From assembly GCF_002844195.1 (NCBI RefSeq), contig NZ_PEND01000004.1, positions 248,001 through 312,000 on the forward strand: a stretch of 64,000 bases of DNA, in the 5' to 3' direction. This DNA comes from Halegenticoccus soli. GTDB taxonomy: Archaea; Halobacteriota; Halobacteria; Halobacteriales; Haloferacaceae. Within the stretch, counting starts at the first letter, position 1; the number at the start of each line of letters is the position of its first letter. Below, piece by piece: positions 1 to 7,700 of this stretch. The translations under genes were made by a program, and so were the position numbers. Below the pieces are notes generated by a model. It searched no databases. It was given only the letters and a program-made list of their open reading frames with translations, and was not told the DNA's origin.

Positions 1-180
1 GGGCGGCCGCCGCGCTCGTTTTCGGACGCATGCCGTCGTATCCCGCGGGACCGGGATAACGGCTCGCTAATGTCAAAGAGCGATTTGAGCCTTCTCGGGG
101 CACCCGCGGAAATGCTCAGGCCGACCGCCGGGAGCGGTCCGGGCAACAGCGGAAAGTGCGTCCCGCGCGTACCGGGGCGT

Positions 181-882
181 ATGCTCGACCGCCCCCTGCT
201 GTCCGTGACCTGGCGGGACAACCTCTTCGCCCACTGGCGGGTCGATCCGGAGCGAGTCCGGCAGCGCCTCCCGGCCGGCCTCGACGCGGCGACGCACGAC
301 GGGAGCGCCTGGCTCAGCGTCGTGGCCCTCGTCATGGCCGACCTGCGCCCGTACGGCCTCCCGGCGTCCGTCGGCCGGTCGTTCGCGCAGGTCAACCTCC
401 GGACGTACGTCGAACCGCGCGCCGGCGGCGAGCGGGGGCTGTACTTCTTCAGCCTCGACGCGAGCGATCCGATCGGCGTCCCCGCCGCCCGGGCGCTGCT
501 CTCCCTCCCGTACCGCCGCGCGAAAACCCGCGCGGTCCGGCGCGGACAAACGGTTCGGTTCGAGAGCCGACGGACTCGGTCCGACCCGCCGCCGGCGCGC
601 TTCGCCGCCGCCTACCGGCCGACGGGCGAGGCGTTCGAGGCCGACGCCGACCCGGACGAGGCGTTCCTCGCGGAGAACTACGCGTCGTACGTCGACCGCG
701 GGGACCGACTGTACCGGTTTTCGGTCCGCCACGACCCCTGGCGGCTTCGGCCGGTGGAGCTCGACGTGCGCGCGAACACCCTCTTCGAGGCGAGCGGGTT
801 CGAACCGCCGTCCGACGAACCGATCGCCCACTACGGCACTCGGAGAAGCGTGGACGCCGGATGGTTCGCCCGAGTCGACTGA
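181..882 (+). CDS. DUF2071 (YqjF-like) family protein
   Basis: About 233 residues. The protein opens with MLDRPLLSVTWRDNLFAHW, followed by a VDPERVRQRLPAGL stretch, which is the usual start of the DUF2071/YqjF family of uncharacterised soluble proteins (acetoacetate-decarboxylase-like fold). The frame is open upstream to position 70, but that segment is Ser/Pro/Arg-rich and does not look like the family, so the ATG at 181 is preferred. No membrane segment or signal peptide is visible. The biochemical role is unknown. It stands alone on the plus strand, followed by a promoter-like AT-rich patch and a tiny open frame. Confidence 0.8.
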   Translation: MLDRPLLSVTWRDNLFAHWRVDPERVRQRLPAGLDAATHDGSAWLSVVALVMADLRPYGLPASVGRSFAQVNLRTYVEPRAGGERGLYFFSLDASDPIGVPAARALLSLPYRRAKTRAVRRGQTVRFESRRTRSDPPPARFAAAYRPTGEAFEADADPDEAFLAENYASYVDRGDRLYRFSVRHDPWRLRPVELDVRANTLFEASGFEPPSDEPIAHYGTRRSVDAGWFARVD

Positions 883-997
883 CCCGAGACTGACTTCGAC
901 CGACTCGGTACCGCTCCCGAGAGTACGGAGCGTTCCCCCCGCGGAACGTATATTACATCGGATATTTTTATCCGTGAACCCGTCGTACCGACGCCCG

Positions 998-1150
998 ATG
1001 ACAGCCGACGACCGCCCCGCCGACCGTCGACGCGGTGACGGATCGCGGCGGGACGCGCCGCTGACGATCGAACTCGGATTGGAATCCGGCCGCATCAGGA
1101 TCCGCCGGACGACGCCGCTCGGGGCGTACACCGAATCGATCGATCGCTGA
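998..1150 (+). CDS. Possible 50-residue hypothetical protein
   Basis: An open frame of 50 codons (MTADDRPADRRRGDGSRR at the start, GAYTESIDR at the end). A TATA-like stretch (GATATTTTTATCC, 961-973) lies about 30 bases before the ATG, the spacing expected of a leaderless haloarchaeal gene. The first half is Asp/Arg-rich; the second half (LTIELGLESGRIRIRRTTPLG) looks like a beta hairpin. No family is recognised. It is short, so chance is possible; the promoter spacing is the main support. Confidence 0.4.
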   Translation: MTADDRPADRRRGDGSRRDAPLTIELGLESGRIRIRRTTPLGAYTESIDR

Positions 1151-1244
1151 TCGGATCGCGCCGCTCACCGGAGGGTTTCTTCCGCCGCAATCGCCCCAAC
1201 CGACCGCGCTCCCCGCCCCCGATTTCGGGCGACCGCGGTTGCGG

Positions 1245-1337
1245 GATACTTATACCGCCGCGCGGAAACGGACACGTATGAATCGGTATCGGCGCGGGGC
1301 CGACGGTCGGCCGCGGCGGTTCCAGAGGGGCCGATGA
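1245..1337 (+). promoter_or_regulatory. TATA element and possible 19-codon leader ORF before the PH-domain pair
   Basis: ATACTTATA (about 1245-1253) is a good archaeal TATA box. The first ATG at the expected start distance is at 1278. It opens a 19-codon frame (MNRYRRGADGRPRRFQRGR) whose TGA (1335-1337) overlaps the ATG of the next gene (1334) as ATGA. A purine stretch AGAGGGG (1324-1330) sits just before that ATG and could act as a ribosome binding site. This suggests a leaderless leader peptide coupled to the downstream gene, or an untranslated leader of about 55 bases. Confidence 0.4.
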
Positions 1338-1795
1338 ACCGATTGCACCCGCGCATTCGGGTGCTCTGGGCGCTCAGGGCGGTTCTCACGGCGGCGATAC
1401 TCGGCGGGGCCTCCTGGCTCGGCAGCCGGTTCGCCGTCGACGCGCCCCGGTGGATCCCCGCCGCGGTCTTCGCCGTCGCCCTCCTCGCGGGCGTCGCCCT
1501 GGCCCTCCTCCGGTACCGGCTGTGGGGGTACGAGGTGCGCGAAGACTCGCTCTACCTCGAACGGGGCGTGTTCACGCGCGTCCGGACCGTCGTCCCGTTC
1601 GTCCGCATCCAGCACGTCGACTCCGCCCGCGGCCCGGTCGAACGGCTCGTCGGCCTCGCGAGCACGGTCGTCTACACGGCCGGCTCCCGCGGCGCCGACG
1701 TGAAGATCCCGGGGCTGACCCCCGAGGGATCCGACGAGCTACAGGAGCGGCTGAAGCGACTGGCCATCCGAGCCGAGGGCGACGACGCCGTATGA
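1334..1795 (+). CDS. PH domain-containing membrane protein (YdbS-like)
   Basis: 153 residues. Two hydrophobic segments (about residues 14-32 and 39-57) are followed by a single bacterial-type PH domain (bPH2, formerly DUF304), recognisable from the run YEVREDSLYLERGVFTRVRT and the RIQHVDSARGPVERLVGL segment. This is the layout of YdbS-type membrane proteins. The gene overlaps the next one by four bases (ATGA), and the partner has three such domains, so the two probably form one membrane complex. The function is not established; bacterial homologues have been linked to resistance to antimicrobial peptides. A separate short leader frame precedes it. Confidence 0.85.
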   Translation: MNRLHPRIRVLWALRAVLTAAILGGASWLGSRFAVDAPRWIPAAVFAVALLAGVALALLRYRLWGYEVREDSLYLERGVFTRVRTVVPFVRIQHVDSARGPVERLVGLASTVVYTAGSRGADVKIPGLTPEGSDELQERLKRLAIRAEGDDAV

Positions 1796-3288
1796 GGCTC
1801 TCGCCGCTGTCGGTCCCGTACCGGGTCGTCGAGAAGGGCGCGAGCGTCGTCTTCACCGCCGCGTTCCTCCTCTTTTCCGGCGCGGCGTCGTTCACCGGGG
1901 GAATCGTCGGGCCGCTCGTCGTGGCCGGACTCCTCGGGGCGTTCCTGCTCGCGCTCGTCGGCTACGAGGTCGCCTACTACCGGCGGTACGAGTACGAACT
2001 CACGGCGGACAGCCTCGACATCCGCTCGGGCGTCCTCTCCCGTCGGAACCGCGAGATCCCGCTCCGGCGGATCCAGAACGTGGACATCGAGCGCAACGTC
2101 GTCCAGCGGGTCCTCGGGATCGCGGCCGTCAGCCTCGAAACGGCCGGGGGGAGCGAGACCGAGGCGGTCATCCGGTTCGTGCCGTTCGCCGAGGCGAAGC
2201 GACTCCAGCGGGAGATCAGCCGGCTGAAGCGGGGCGTCTCGGCGGAGGACGCGGACGAAGGGGGGCCGCCGGCGGAGGAGCTCTTCGCGCTCTCCCCCCG
2301 CGAACTCGCGCTGGTCGGGCTGCTGTCGTTCGACCTCCGGATCCCCGGGGCCCTGTTCTTCCTCGCGTCGGGGTCCGTTCCGGTCGTCTCGTCGTTCGTC
2401 GAGTTCGGCTCGCAGCTGGCGCTCGTCGCCGTCGGCGGGGTCGCGTTCCTCCTCGCCGTCGCCCTCGTCTCGTGGTTCGTCGGCGCGGCGGTCGCGGTCG
2501 CCAACTACTACGACTTCCGGCTGACGCGGACGTCCGACGAGCTGCAGTACGAGCGCGGCCTCCTCCGGCGGTACGACGGATCGATCCCGCTGGACAAGCT
2601 GCAGACGCTCGCGATCGAGGACAACCCGCTCAAGCGCCGGTTCGACTACGCGACGCTCGCGATCGAGACCGCGGGCTACGGGCCGGGGCAGGGCGGCGAG
2701 TACGGCTCGCAGGCGGCGGTTCCGCTCGCCCGGCGCGGGCGGGTCGTCCGCCTCGCGAACGCGCTCGAACCGTTCGGCGAGCCGTCGTTCGAGCGCCCGC
2801 CGAAGCGCGTCCGCCGGCGGTACGCCGTCCGCTACCTCATCGTTCTCGGAGTCGCGACCGGGGCGTTCTACGCGATCGACGCCGCGCTCGGCGCCGGCTT
2901 CCCCTGGTACCTCGTCGCGGTCGCCCTCCCGCTCGTCCCCGTCGCCGCCCACTACAAGTGGAAACACCGCGGCTACTGGCTCGGCGAGAACCACCTCGTC
3001 ACGCGTAACGGCTTCTGGAGGCGCGAGACGAAGATCGTCCCGTACTACCGGATCCAGACGGTGATCGACGCCCGGACGCTCTTCCAGCGCCGCTGGCGCG
3101 TGGCGACCGTCACCGCTGACACGGCGGGGTCGCTCTCCCTCGGGGACAAAGACGCCGCGGCGGTCGACGTCGACGAGGCGCTGGCCGACGAACTGCGCGC
3201 GGAACTGGAACGGCGGCTGCACGCCGCGCTCGCCCGGAAGCGGCGCGGGGGTTTCGCCTTCGGGAACGTCGAGTCGGTCGAAAAATAG
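1792..3288 (+). CDS. Triple PH domain membrane protein (YdbT-like)
   Basis: 498 residues, starting at an ATG that overlaps the stop of the YdbS-like gene. Three bPH2 repeats are visible, each with a YxLxxxxLxxRxGxxxRR-type beginning and an I..xRIQ or LDKLQT strand: about residues 60-140, 235-320 and 400-470. Pairs of hydrophobic segments precede each repeat (about 20-55, 165-235, 345-385). This matches YdbT, the usual partner of YdbS. It is presumably an integral membrane protein with the PH domains in the cytoplasm. The substrate or ligand is unknown. Confidence 0.85.
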   Translation: MRLSPLSVPYRVVEKGASVVFTAAFLLFSGAASFTGGIVGPLVVAGLLGAFLLALVGYEVAYYRRYEYELTADSLDIRSGVLSRRNREIPLRRIQNVDIERNVVQRVLGIAAVSLETAGGSETEAVIRFVPFAEAKRLQREISRLKRGVSAEDADEGGPPAEELFALSPRELALVGLLSFDLRIPGALFFLASGSVPVVSSFVEFGSQLALVAVGGVAFLLAVALVSWFVGAAVAVANYYDFRLTRTSDELQYERGLLRRYDGSIPLDKLQTLAIEDNPLKRRFDYATLAIETAGYGPGQGGEYGSQAAVPLARRGRVVRLANALEPFGEPSFERPPKRVRRRYAVRYLIVLGVATGAFYAIDAALGAGFPWYLVAVALPLVPVAAHYKWKHRGYWLGENHLVTRNGFWRRETKIVPYYRIQTVIDARTLFQRRWRVATVTADTAGSLSLGDKDAAAVDVDEALADELRAELERRLHAALARKRRGGFAFGNVESVEK

Positions 3289-3343
3289 CGGTCGCCGCGG
3301 TCCTCGTTCGACGGTCGTCGGGCCGAGGACCCGCGATCCGCCA

Positions 3344-3997
3344 CTACTCCCGCGCGCCCTCGACCGCTTCGGTGAACCGCCGCGCCGTCTCGGTGATCTC
3401 GTCGAACGCGCCGGACTCGGCCGCCTCGTCGTCGACGAGCGCGCTGCCCGCGCCGACGACGTCCGCGCCGGCCTCGATGAAGTCGGCGGCGTTGTCGAGG
3501 CCCACGCCGCCGGTCGGCATGATCGGCACCTGCGGGAGCGGCCCCTTGATGCTCTTGACGTGGCCCGGCCCGCCGGTCGACGCCGGGAACACTTTCACCA
3601 TGTCCGCGCCGGCCTCGTACCCGCGGAGCGCCTCCGTCGGCGTGAACACGCCGGGGGCGACGACCGTCCCGTACCGGTTACACGTCTCGACGACGCCCTC
3701 GTCCAGCGTGGGCGAGACGACGAACTCGGCCCCGGCGAGGAGCGCGCTCCGCGCGGTCGCGCCGTCGAGGACGGTCCCCGCGCCGACGATCACCTCCTCG
3801 CCGAACGACCCCGCCACCTCCCCGATCATGTCCATCGCGCCCGGCGTGTCGGCGGTGATCTCGATGGCGGTGACGCCGCCGTCCCGCAGGGCCTCCGCGA
3901 CCTCGATGACGAGGTCCGCGTCCGCGCCGCGGAGCACGGCGACGACGCCGCTGTCGACGATTCGCTGCACGTCCCGGTGTCTGTCTACCGCCGGCAT
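3344..3997 (-). CDS. KDPG/KHG-type aldolase (bifunctional 4-hydroxy-2-oxoglutarate / 2-dehydro-3-deoxy-6-phosphogluconate aldolase)
   Basis: 217 residues, class I TIM-barrel aldolase of the Eda family. The Schiff-base lysine lies in GADMVKVFPAS, the catalytic glutamate in TAIEITADTPG, and the phosphate-binding end in PIMPTGGVGLDN. It cleaves KDPG (or KDPGal) to pyruvate and glyceraldehyde 3-phosphate, the last step of the phosphorylated Entner-Doudoroff branch. The frame is open far upstream to 4291, but that stretch overlaps the next promoter and looks unlike the family. The ATG at 3997 begins MPAVDRHRDVQRIVDSGVVA, a normal N-terminus. It is divergent from the HtrA-like gene. Confidence 0.9.
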   Translation of the reverse strand: MPAVDRHRDVQRIVDSGVVAVLRGADADLVIEVAEALRDGGVTAIEITADTPGAMDMIGEVAGSFGEEVIVGAGTVLDGATARSALLAGAEFVVSPTLDEGVVETCNRYGTVVAPGVFTPTEALRGYEAGADMVKVFPASTGGPGHVKSIKGPLPQVPIMPTGGVGLDNAADFIEAGADVVGAGSALVDDEAAESGAFDEITETARRFTEAVEGARE

Positions 3998-4217
3998 TCT
4001 ACCCGAACGTGCACGCGGGACGCTAATAAATGCCCGCGACCCGCCGCTCGAATCCGGCCGCGGCCGACGCGCGAGTCGCGCATCGGGTCGTGTGAACGTC
4101 CCGTACCGCACGGCGGCGTGCGCTTCGCACGGCGGCGCGCCGTGCGAACTGGGCCCGTGGTTCGGTGCGACAGGGTCAAATACGGTCCGGAACCTAACCT
4201 CGGGTAAGCGACCCTGG

Positions 4218-4254
4218 TAGCTATCCGGAAATCTATCTGGATATCTCTCTAGAT
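4218..4254 (+). promoter_or_regulatory. AT-rich promoter block between aldolase and HtrA-like protease
   Basis: A short run rich in A+T with repeated ATCT/TATC words (CTATCTGGATATCTCT within it) in otherwise GC-rich DNA, 36-72 bases before the HtrA start. It is the most likely promoter region for the plus-strand protease. No clear single TATA box can be chosen. Confidence 0.4.
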
Positions 4255-4289
4255 GTCCGAGGGGTCCCGGAAGCGAGGGGCCGCGTGCC

Positions 4290-5432
4290 ATGAACTCCGA
4301 ACTCGATTACGAACGACTGTACGAAGACGTGAGCCCGTCCGTCGTCTCGATCTACGTCGGTCAGCGGGGCCCCGGCGTCGGCTCGGGGTCCGGGTTCGTC
4401 TACGACGCCGAGCACGTCGTGACGAACAGCCACGTGGTCGGTCCCGCGACGGAGGTGGAGATCCGCTTCAGCGACGGCCAGTGGCGGCTCGGAACCGTCG
4501 TCGGCACCGACGTGTACACGGACCTCGCGGCCGTCCGCGTCGACGACCTGCCGGCGGACGCGGCCCCGCTCCCCGTCGCGAGCGAGAGCCCGCGGCCCGG
4601 TCGCCGGGTCGCCGCGCTCGGCAACCCGCTCGGCCTCGACGGCTCTATCACCGCCGGCATCGTCTCCGGGTCGAACCGCTCGATGCCGACCTCGAACGGC
4701 TTCGCCATCCCGGACGTGGTCCAGACGGACGCGCCGATCAACCCGGGCAACAGCGGCGGGCCGCTCGTCGCGCTCCGAGAGCCGCCGGCGGCCCACGAGG
4801 CCCCGGAGACCCCGGAGGACGCGGACGGTGAACGACGGACCGACGAACGCCGGGACGGCGAGCGGGCTCCCGATCCGGACCCGGAGCACCCGGTTTACGA
4901 GGTCGTGGGCGTCAACCGCGCCCGCCAGGGCGACAACATCGGCTTCGCCGTCTCGCCGGCGATCGTCTCGCGGGTCGTCCCGGCGCTGATCTCCGAGGGT
5001 CGGTACCGCCACTCGTACCTCCGGGCGCGCACGCTCGACGTGACCCCCACGATCGCCGAAGCCAACGGTCTCGACGAGCCGCGGGGCGTGCTCGTCGTCG
5101 ACGTGCGAGCGGGCCCGGCGGGGGGCGACGTCCTCCGCGGGTCGACCCACGCGCGGACGGTCCGCGGCCGGGAGATCCCGGTCGGCGGCGACGTGATCGT
5201 CGGCATCAACGGCCAGGAGCTGCACTCCCACGAGGAGCTGATGGGCTTTCTGATCACCGAGACGCGGCCCGGCGAGCCCGTCGAGATCGACGTGATCCGC
5301 GACTCGCGACCGCGGACGCTCCGGGTCGTCCTCGGCGAGCGGCCCGCCCCGGACGGTCAGCGCCCCGCCCCGGACGGTCGCGGCCGTCAGCCCGGCGGCC
5401 GGGGCGGCGGCGACCGCATCCCCATCGACTGA
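4290..5432 (+). CDS. HtrA/DegP-like serine protease with PDZ domain (S1C family)
   Basis: 380 residues. The trypsin-like catalytic triad is visible: His48 in VVTNSHVVG, Asp78 in VYTDLAAV and Ser155 in NPGNSGGPL. A PDZ domain occupies about residues 245-350 (GVLVVDVRAGPAGG, then VIVGINGQEL). The protein ends in a Gly/Pro/Arg-rich tail with two copies of RPAPDGQ/RPAPDGR. An acidic, low-complexity insertion (about 160-205, APETPEDADGERR) interrupts the protease domain after the catalytic serine. No signal peptide or membrane segment is seen, so it may act in the cytoplasm or be exported by an unseen route. The expected role is protein quality control. Confidence 0.9.
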   Translation: MNSELDYERLYEDVSPSVVSIYVGQRGPGVGSGSGFVYDAEHVVTNSHVVGPATEVEIRFSDGQWRLGTVVGTDVYTDLAAVRVDDLPADAAPLPVASESPRPGRRVAALGNPLGLDGSITAGIVSGSNRSMPTSNGFAIPDVVQTDAPINPGNSGGPLVALREPPAAHEAPETPEDADGERRTDERRDGERAPDPDPEHPVYEVVGVNRARQGDNIGFAVSPAIVSRVVPALISEGRYRHSYLRARTLDVTPTIAEANGLDEPRGVLVVDVRAGPAGGDVLRGSTHARTVRGREIPVGGDVIVGINGQELHSHEELMGFLITETRPGEPVEIDVIRDSRPRTLRVVLGERPAPDGQRPAPDGRGRQPGGRGGGDRIPID

Positions 5433-5825
5433 GCGGCGGCCGCGACGCCGGACGGCGAGGGCATCGATACCGTCTGAGCGTCACCGTCGGCAGCGTTCGG
5501 ATGAGCGTGATTCGGTTGCGCGAGCCGCTGAGACGGTCTCGAAAGTCCTTCCCGCGGCTGGGCCGCTTGCAACCGCGTATCCGAACACTGCCGCCACCGT
5601 CGGGGCGAACGTTTTTAACCGAAGACGGGACCATCGCGTTCCGTGCCCGTCGCTCCCCCCGCGCTCCGGTTTGACCCACCCGCAGTCGTTCCGCTCGCCG
5701 TCGCCGCCGCTCTCTGCGCGGTCGCTCTCCTCGCCGTCGCTCGCGGAGTGCGGTTCGCGTTCGAACCGCGCCACCGGGGTCCCGCGGGGCGATGGGCCGC
5801 CGGCGGACGGCGTCGCCGGAAGCGG
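5433..5825. other. 393-base gap with a promoter-like element and an uncertain small membrane ORF
   Basis: The stretch between the protease and the ABC permease holds GTTTTTAACC (5611-5620), a good TATA-like element, 23-32 bases before a GTG at 5643. From that GTG a plus-strand frame encodes a credible membrane segment (VVPLAVAAALCAVALLAVA), but it has no stop before it runs antisense through the permease gene. It may be a small membrane protein truncated by a frameshift: a TAG in the next frame sits at 5827. It may also be chance. Nothing else is seen. Confidence 0.3.
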
Positions 5826-6593
5826 CTAGTCCGTCCGCGGGATCGCGAACGCCCCGGCGAGGAAGAGCAGCGCGGCGAGGGCGGCGAGGACGGCCAGGTT
5901 GAACGCGGCGGCATCGCCCCCGGCCGCCGGCGGGTACGTCACCGCCCGGACGCCCCGCGCGAAGTAAGTCAGGGGCGAGAGCGAAAGCGCCGGCCGGAAC
6001 CACGCCGGCAGCAGGTCGGGCGTGACGAACGTCTCCGAGAGGAAGAGCAGCGGCAGCGCGATCGCGTTGCTCGCGGCGATCACCCCGTCCTGGGAGTCGG
6101 CGACGCGGCCGATCACCGCGCCGAGGCCGCAGAACAGCGCCACGGCCAGCGCGACGAAGGGGACGAGCAGCAGCAGGTCTGGGGACGCCGGTACCGACGC
6201 GCCGGTGACGAGGACGATGAGCCCGAGCAGCAGCAGGCCGGCCAGGCCGATGACGACCGCGTTGACGAGCGTCTGTCCGAGGAGCCACTCCCAGCGCCGC
6301 AGCGGCGTCGTCGCCAGCTTCTCGAAGCGGTTTCCGTCGCGGTGGCGGGCGATCTCGCTGCCCACGCGCGACAGCGGGGTGAAGAGCACCACGACCGCGA
6401 GGTAGCCGGCGATGTAGTACCCCGGCGGCTCGGCGAACAGCCCGCCGCCGGTCGGCTGTGTCTCGACGAGCACGCCGAAGATGACGACGAGAATCGCCGG
6501 GAAGAAGAACGTGAAGAAGACCGCGGTCCGCCGCCGGAGGAAGGAGAACCACGCGGCGCGGAACTCGGCCGCGATTCGGCGCGTCGCGGTCAT
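5826..6593 (-). CDS. ABC-2 type transporter permease
   Basis: 255 residues with six predicted membrane segments. It starts MTATRRIAAEFRAAWFSFLR and contains the ABC-2 hallmark region EIARHRDGNRFEKLATTPLRRWEWLLGQ between helices 2 and 3, and LSLSPLTYFARGVR before the last helix. It forms the membrane part of an exporter with the ATPase encoded immediately upstream. The two genes overlap by four bases (ATGA), so they are translationally coupled. The substrate is not evident; such haloarchaeal pairs are usually annotated as drug, lipid or polysaccharide exporters. Confidence 0.9.
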   Translation of the reverse strand: MTATRRIAAEFRAAWFSFLRRRTAVFFTFFFPAILVVIFGVLVETQPTGGGLFAEPPGYYIAGYLAVVVLFTPLSRVGSEIARHRDGNRFEKLATTPLRRWEWLLGQTLVNAVVIGLAGLLLLGLIVLVTGASVPASPDLLLLVPFVALAVALFCGLGAVIGRVADSQDGVIAASNAIALPLLFLSETFVTPDLLPAWFRPALSLSPLTYFARGVRAVTYPPAAGGDAAAFNLAVLAALAALLFLAGAFAIPRTD

Positions 6594-7585
6594 CGGGCGC
6601 CCCCCGCCGGCGCGGCCCGGCGACGCGGCCCGTCTTCGAACGTTTCGCCCGTCAGGGAGAGGTAGACGTCCTCCAGGCTCGGCTGGGTCCACGCGAGCGA
6701 GTCGTACCCGACGCCCGCCGCGTCGAGCGCGGCCACCGCCTCGCCGATGTCGGTCGGGCTGACCCCGCGGAGCACGAGTTCGTCCGCGCTCGCTTCGGCC
6801 GCGAAGCCGGCGTCGACGGCCGCCCGGGCCGCCTCCTCCCCGGCCGGGGTCCGGACGACGAGCCTGCTCTTCCCGCCGTGCTCTGCGATCAATCCGTTCG
6901 GCGTCCCGACGGCGACGAGGCGGCCGTCGGCGAGGAGGCCGACCCGGTCGGAGAGCCGCTCGACCTCGTCCATCGAGTGGCTCGTCAGGAAGACGGTCGT
7001 CCCGCCCGCCGCGAGGTCGGAGAGCAGCGACCAGAGCGACCGCCGCCCCGCCGGGTCGATGCCGGTCGTCGGCTCGTCGAGGAAGAGCACCTCCGGGTCG
7101 TTCACGAGCGCGATCCCGACGCAGGTGCGGCGCTGTTGCCCGCCCGAGAGCTTCTCGTACCACGTGTCCGCCGCCCCCGCGAGGCCGACGTCGGCGAGCA
7201 CCTCGTCGGGGTCGCGCGCCTCGTCGTACAATCCGGCGTAGTAGGAGACGAGTTCGCGGGCGGTGAGTCGCCCGGGCGGCGAAAACGACTGCGGGAGCAG
7301 CCCGATCCGCGCCGGGTCGACCGCGGTCGGCTCGCTCCCGAGCACGCGGACCGACCCCCCGTCGATCGTCGTCGTCCCGGTGAGCGCGCGGACGAGCGTC
7401 GTCTTGCCCGCGCCGTTCGGACCGATGAGCCCGAACACCTCCCCCGCGGCGACGGACAGCGAGACGCCGTCGAGCGCGACCGTGCCGCCGGAACGGGACG
7501 CGTCGTCCCCGGTGCGAGCGGCGCGCCGCGCCTTGCGACCCCCGTACGTCTTGCGGACCTCGTCGGCGACGAGTGCCTCGTCCAT
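6590..7585 (-). CDS. ABC transporter ATP-binding protein
   Basis: 331 residues. The Walker A motif GPNGAGKTT, the signature LSGGQQRR, Walker B VLFLDEPTTGID and the switch histidine in LTSHSMDEVE are all present, so the ATPase should be active. The C-terminal hundred residues (about 225-320) form the accessory domain seen in DrrA/CcmA-type exporters, ending in AWTQPSLEDVYLSLTG. A charged insertion (GRKARRAARTGDDASRSGG) follows the first strand. It is first gene of a two-gene exporter operon with the ABC-2 permease. Confidence 0.92.
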   Translation of the reverse strand: MDEALVADEVRKTYGGRKARRAARTGDDASRSGGTVALDGVSLSVAAGEVFGLIGPNGAGKTTLVRALTGTTTIDGGSVRVLGSEPTAVDPARIGLLPQSFSPPGRLTARELVSYYAGLYDEARDPDEVLADVGLAGAADTWYEKLSGGQQRRTCVGIALVNDPEVLFLDEPTTGIDPAGRRSLWSLLSDLAAGGTTVFLTSHSMDEVERLSDRVGLLADGRLVAVGTPNGLIAEHGGKSRLVVRTPAGEEAARAAVDAGFAAEASADELVLRGVSPTDIGEAVAALDAAGVGYDSLAWTQPSLEDVYLSLTGETFEDGPRRRAAPAGGAR

Positions 7586-7700
7586 ACTCGACCCTCGCCG
7601 CGTTCGGGAGGTAAGACTTCCCTTCCGCGCCGGCGATCGACGCCCGTCTCGCCTCGCATCCGCCGCCGCGGCGGCGACGTCCGGCGACGGCTCGAAAACC

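Noticed and set aside
73-1131. Long minus-strand open frame across the DUF2071 gene
   Set aside because: Arg/Pro/Gly-rich antisense shadow typical of GC-rich coding DNA; no domain, and it covers a well-supported gene.
1672-3222. 516-codon minus-strand frame opposite the YdbT-like gene
   Set aside because: Composition is Arg/Glu/Pro-biased shadow; the plus strand has three clear PH repeats.
3998-4291. N-terminal extension of the KDPG aldolase
   Set aside because: The extra 98 residues overlap the divergent HtrA promoter and do not resemble the family; the ATG at 3997 gives a normal start.
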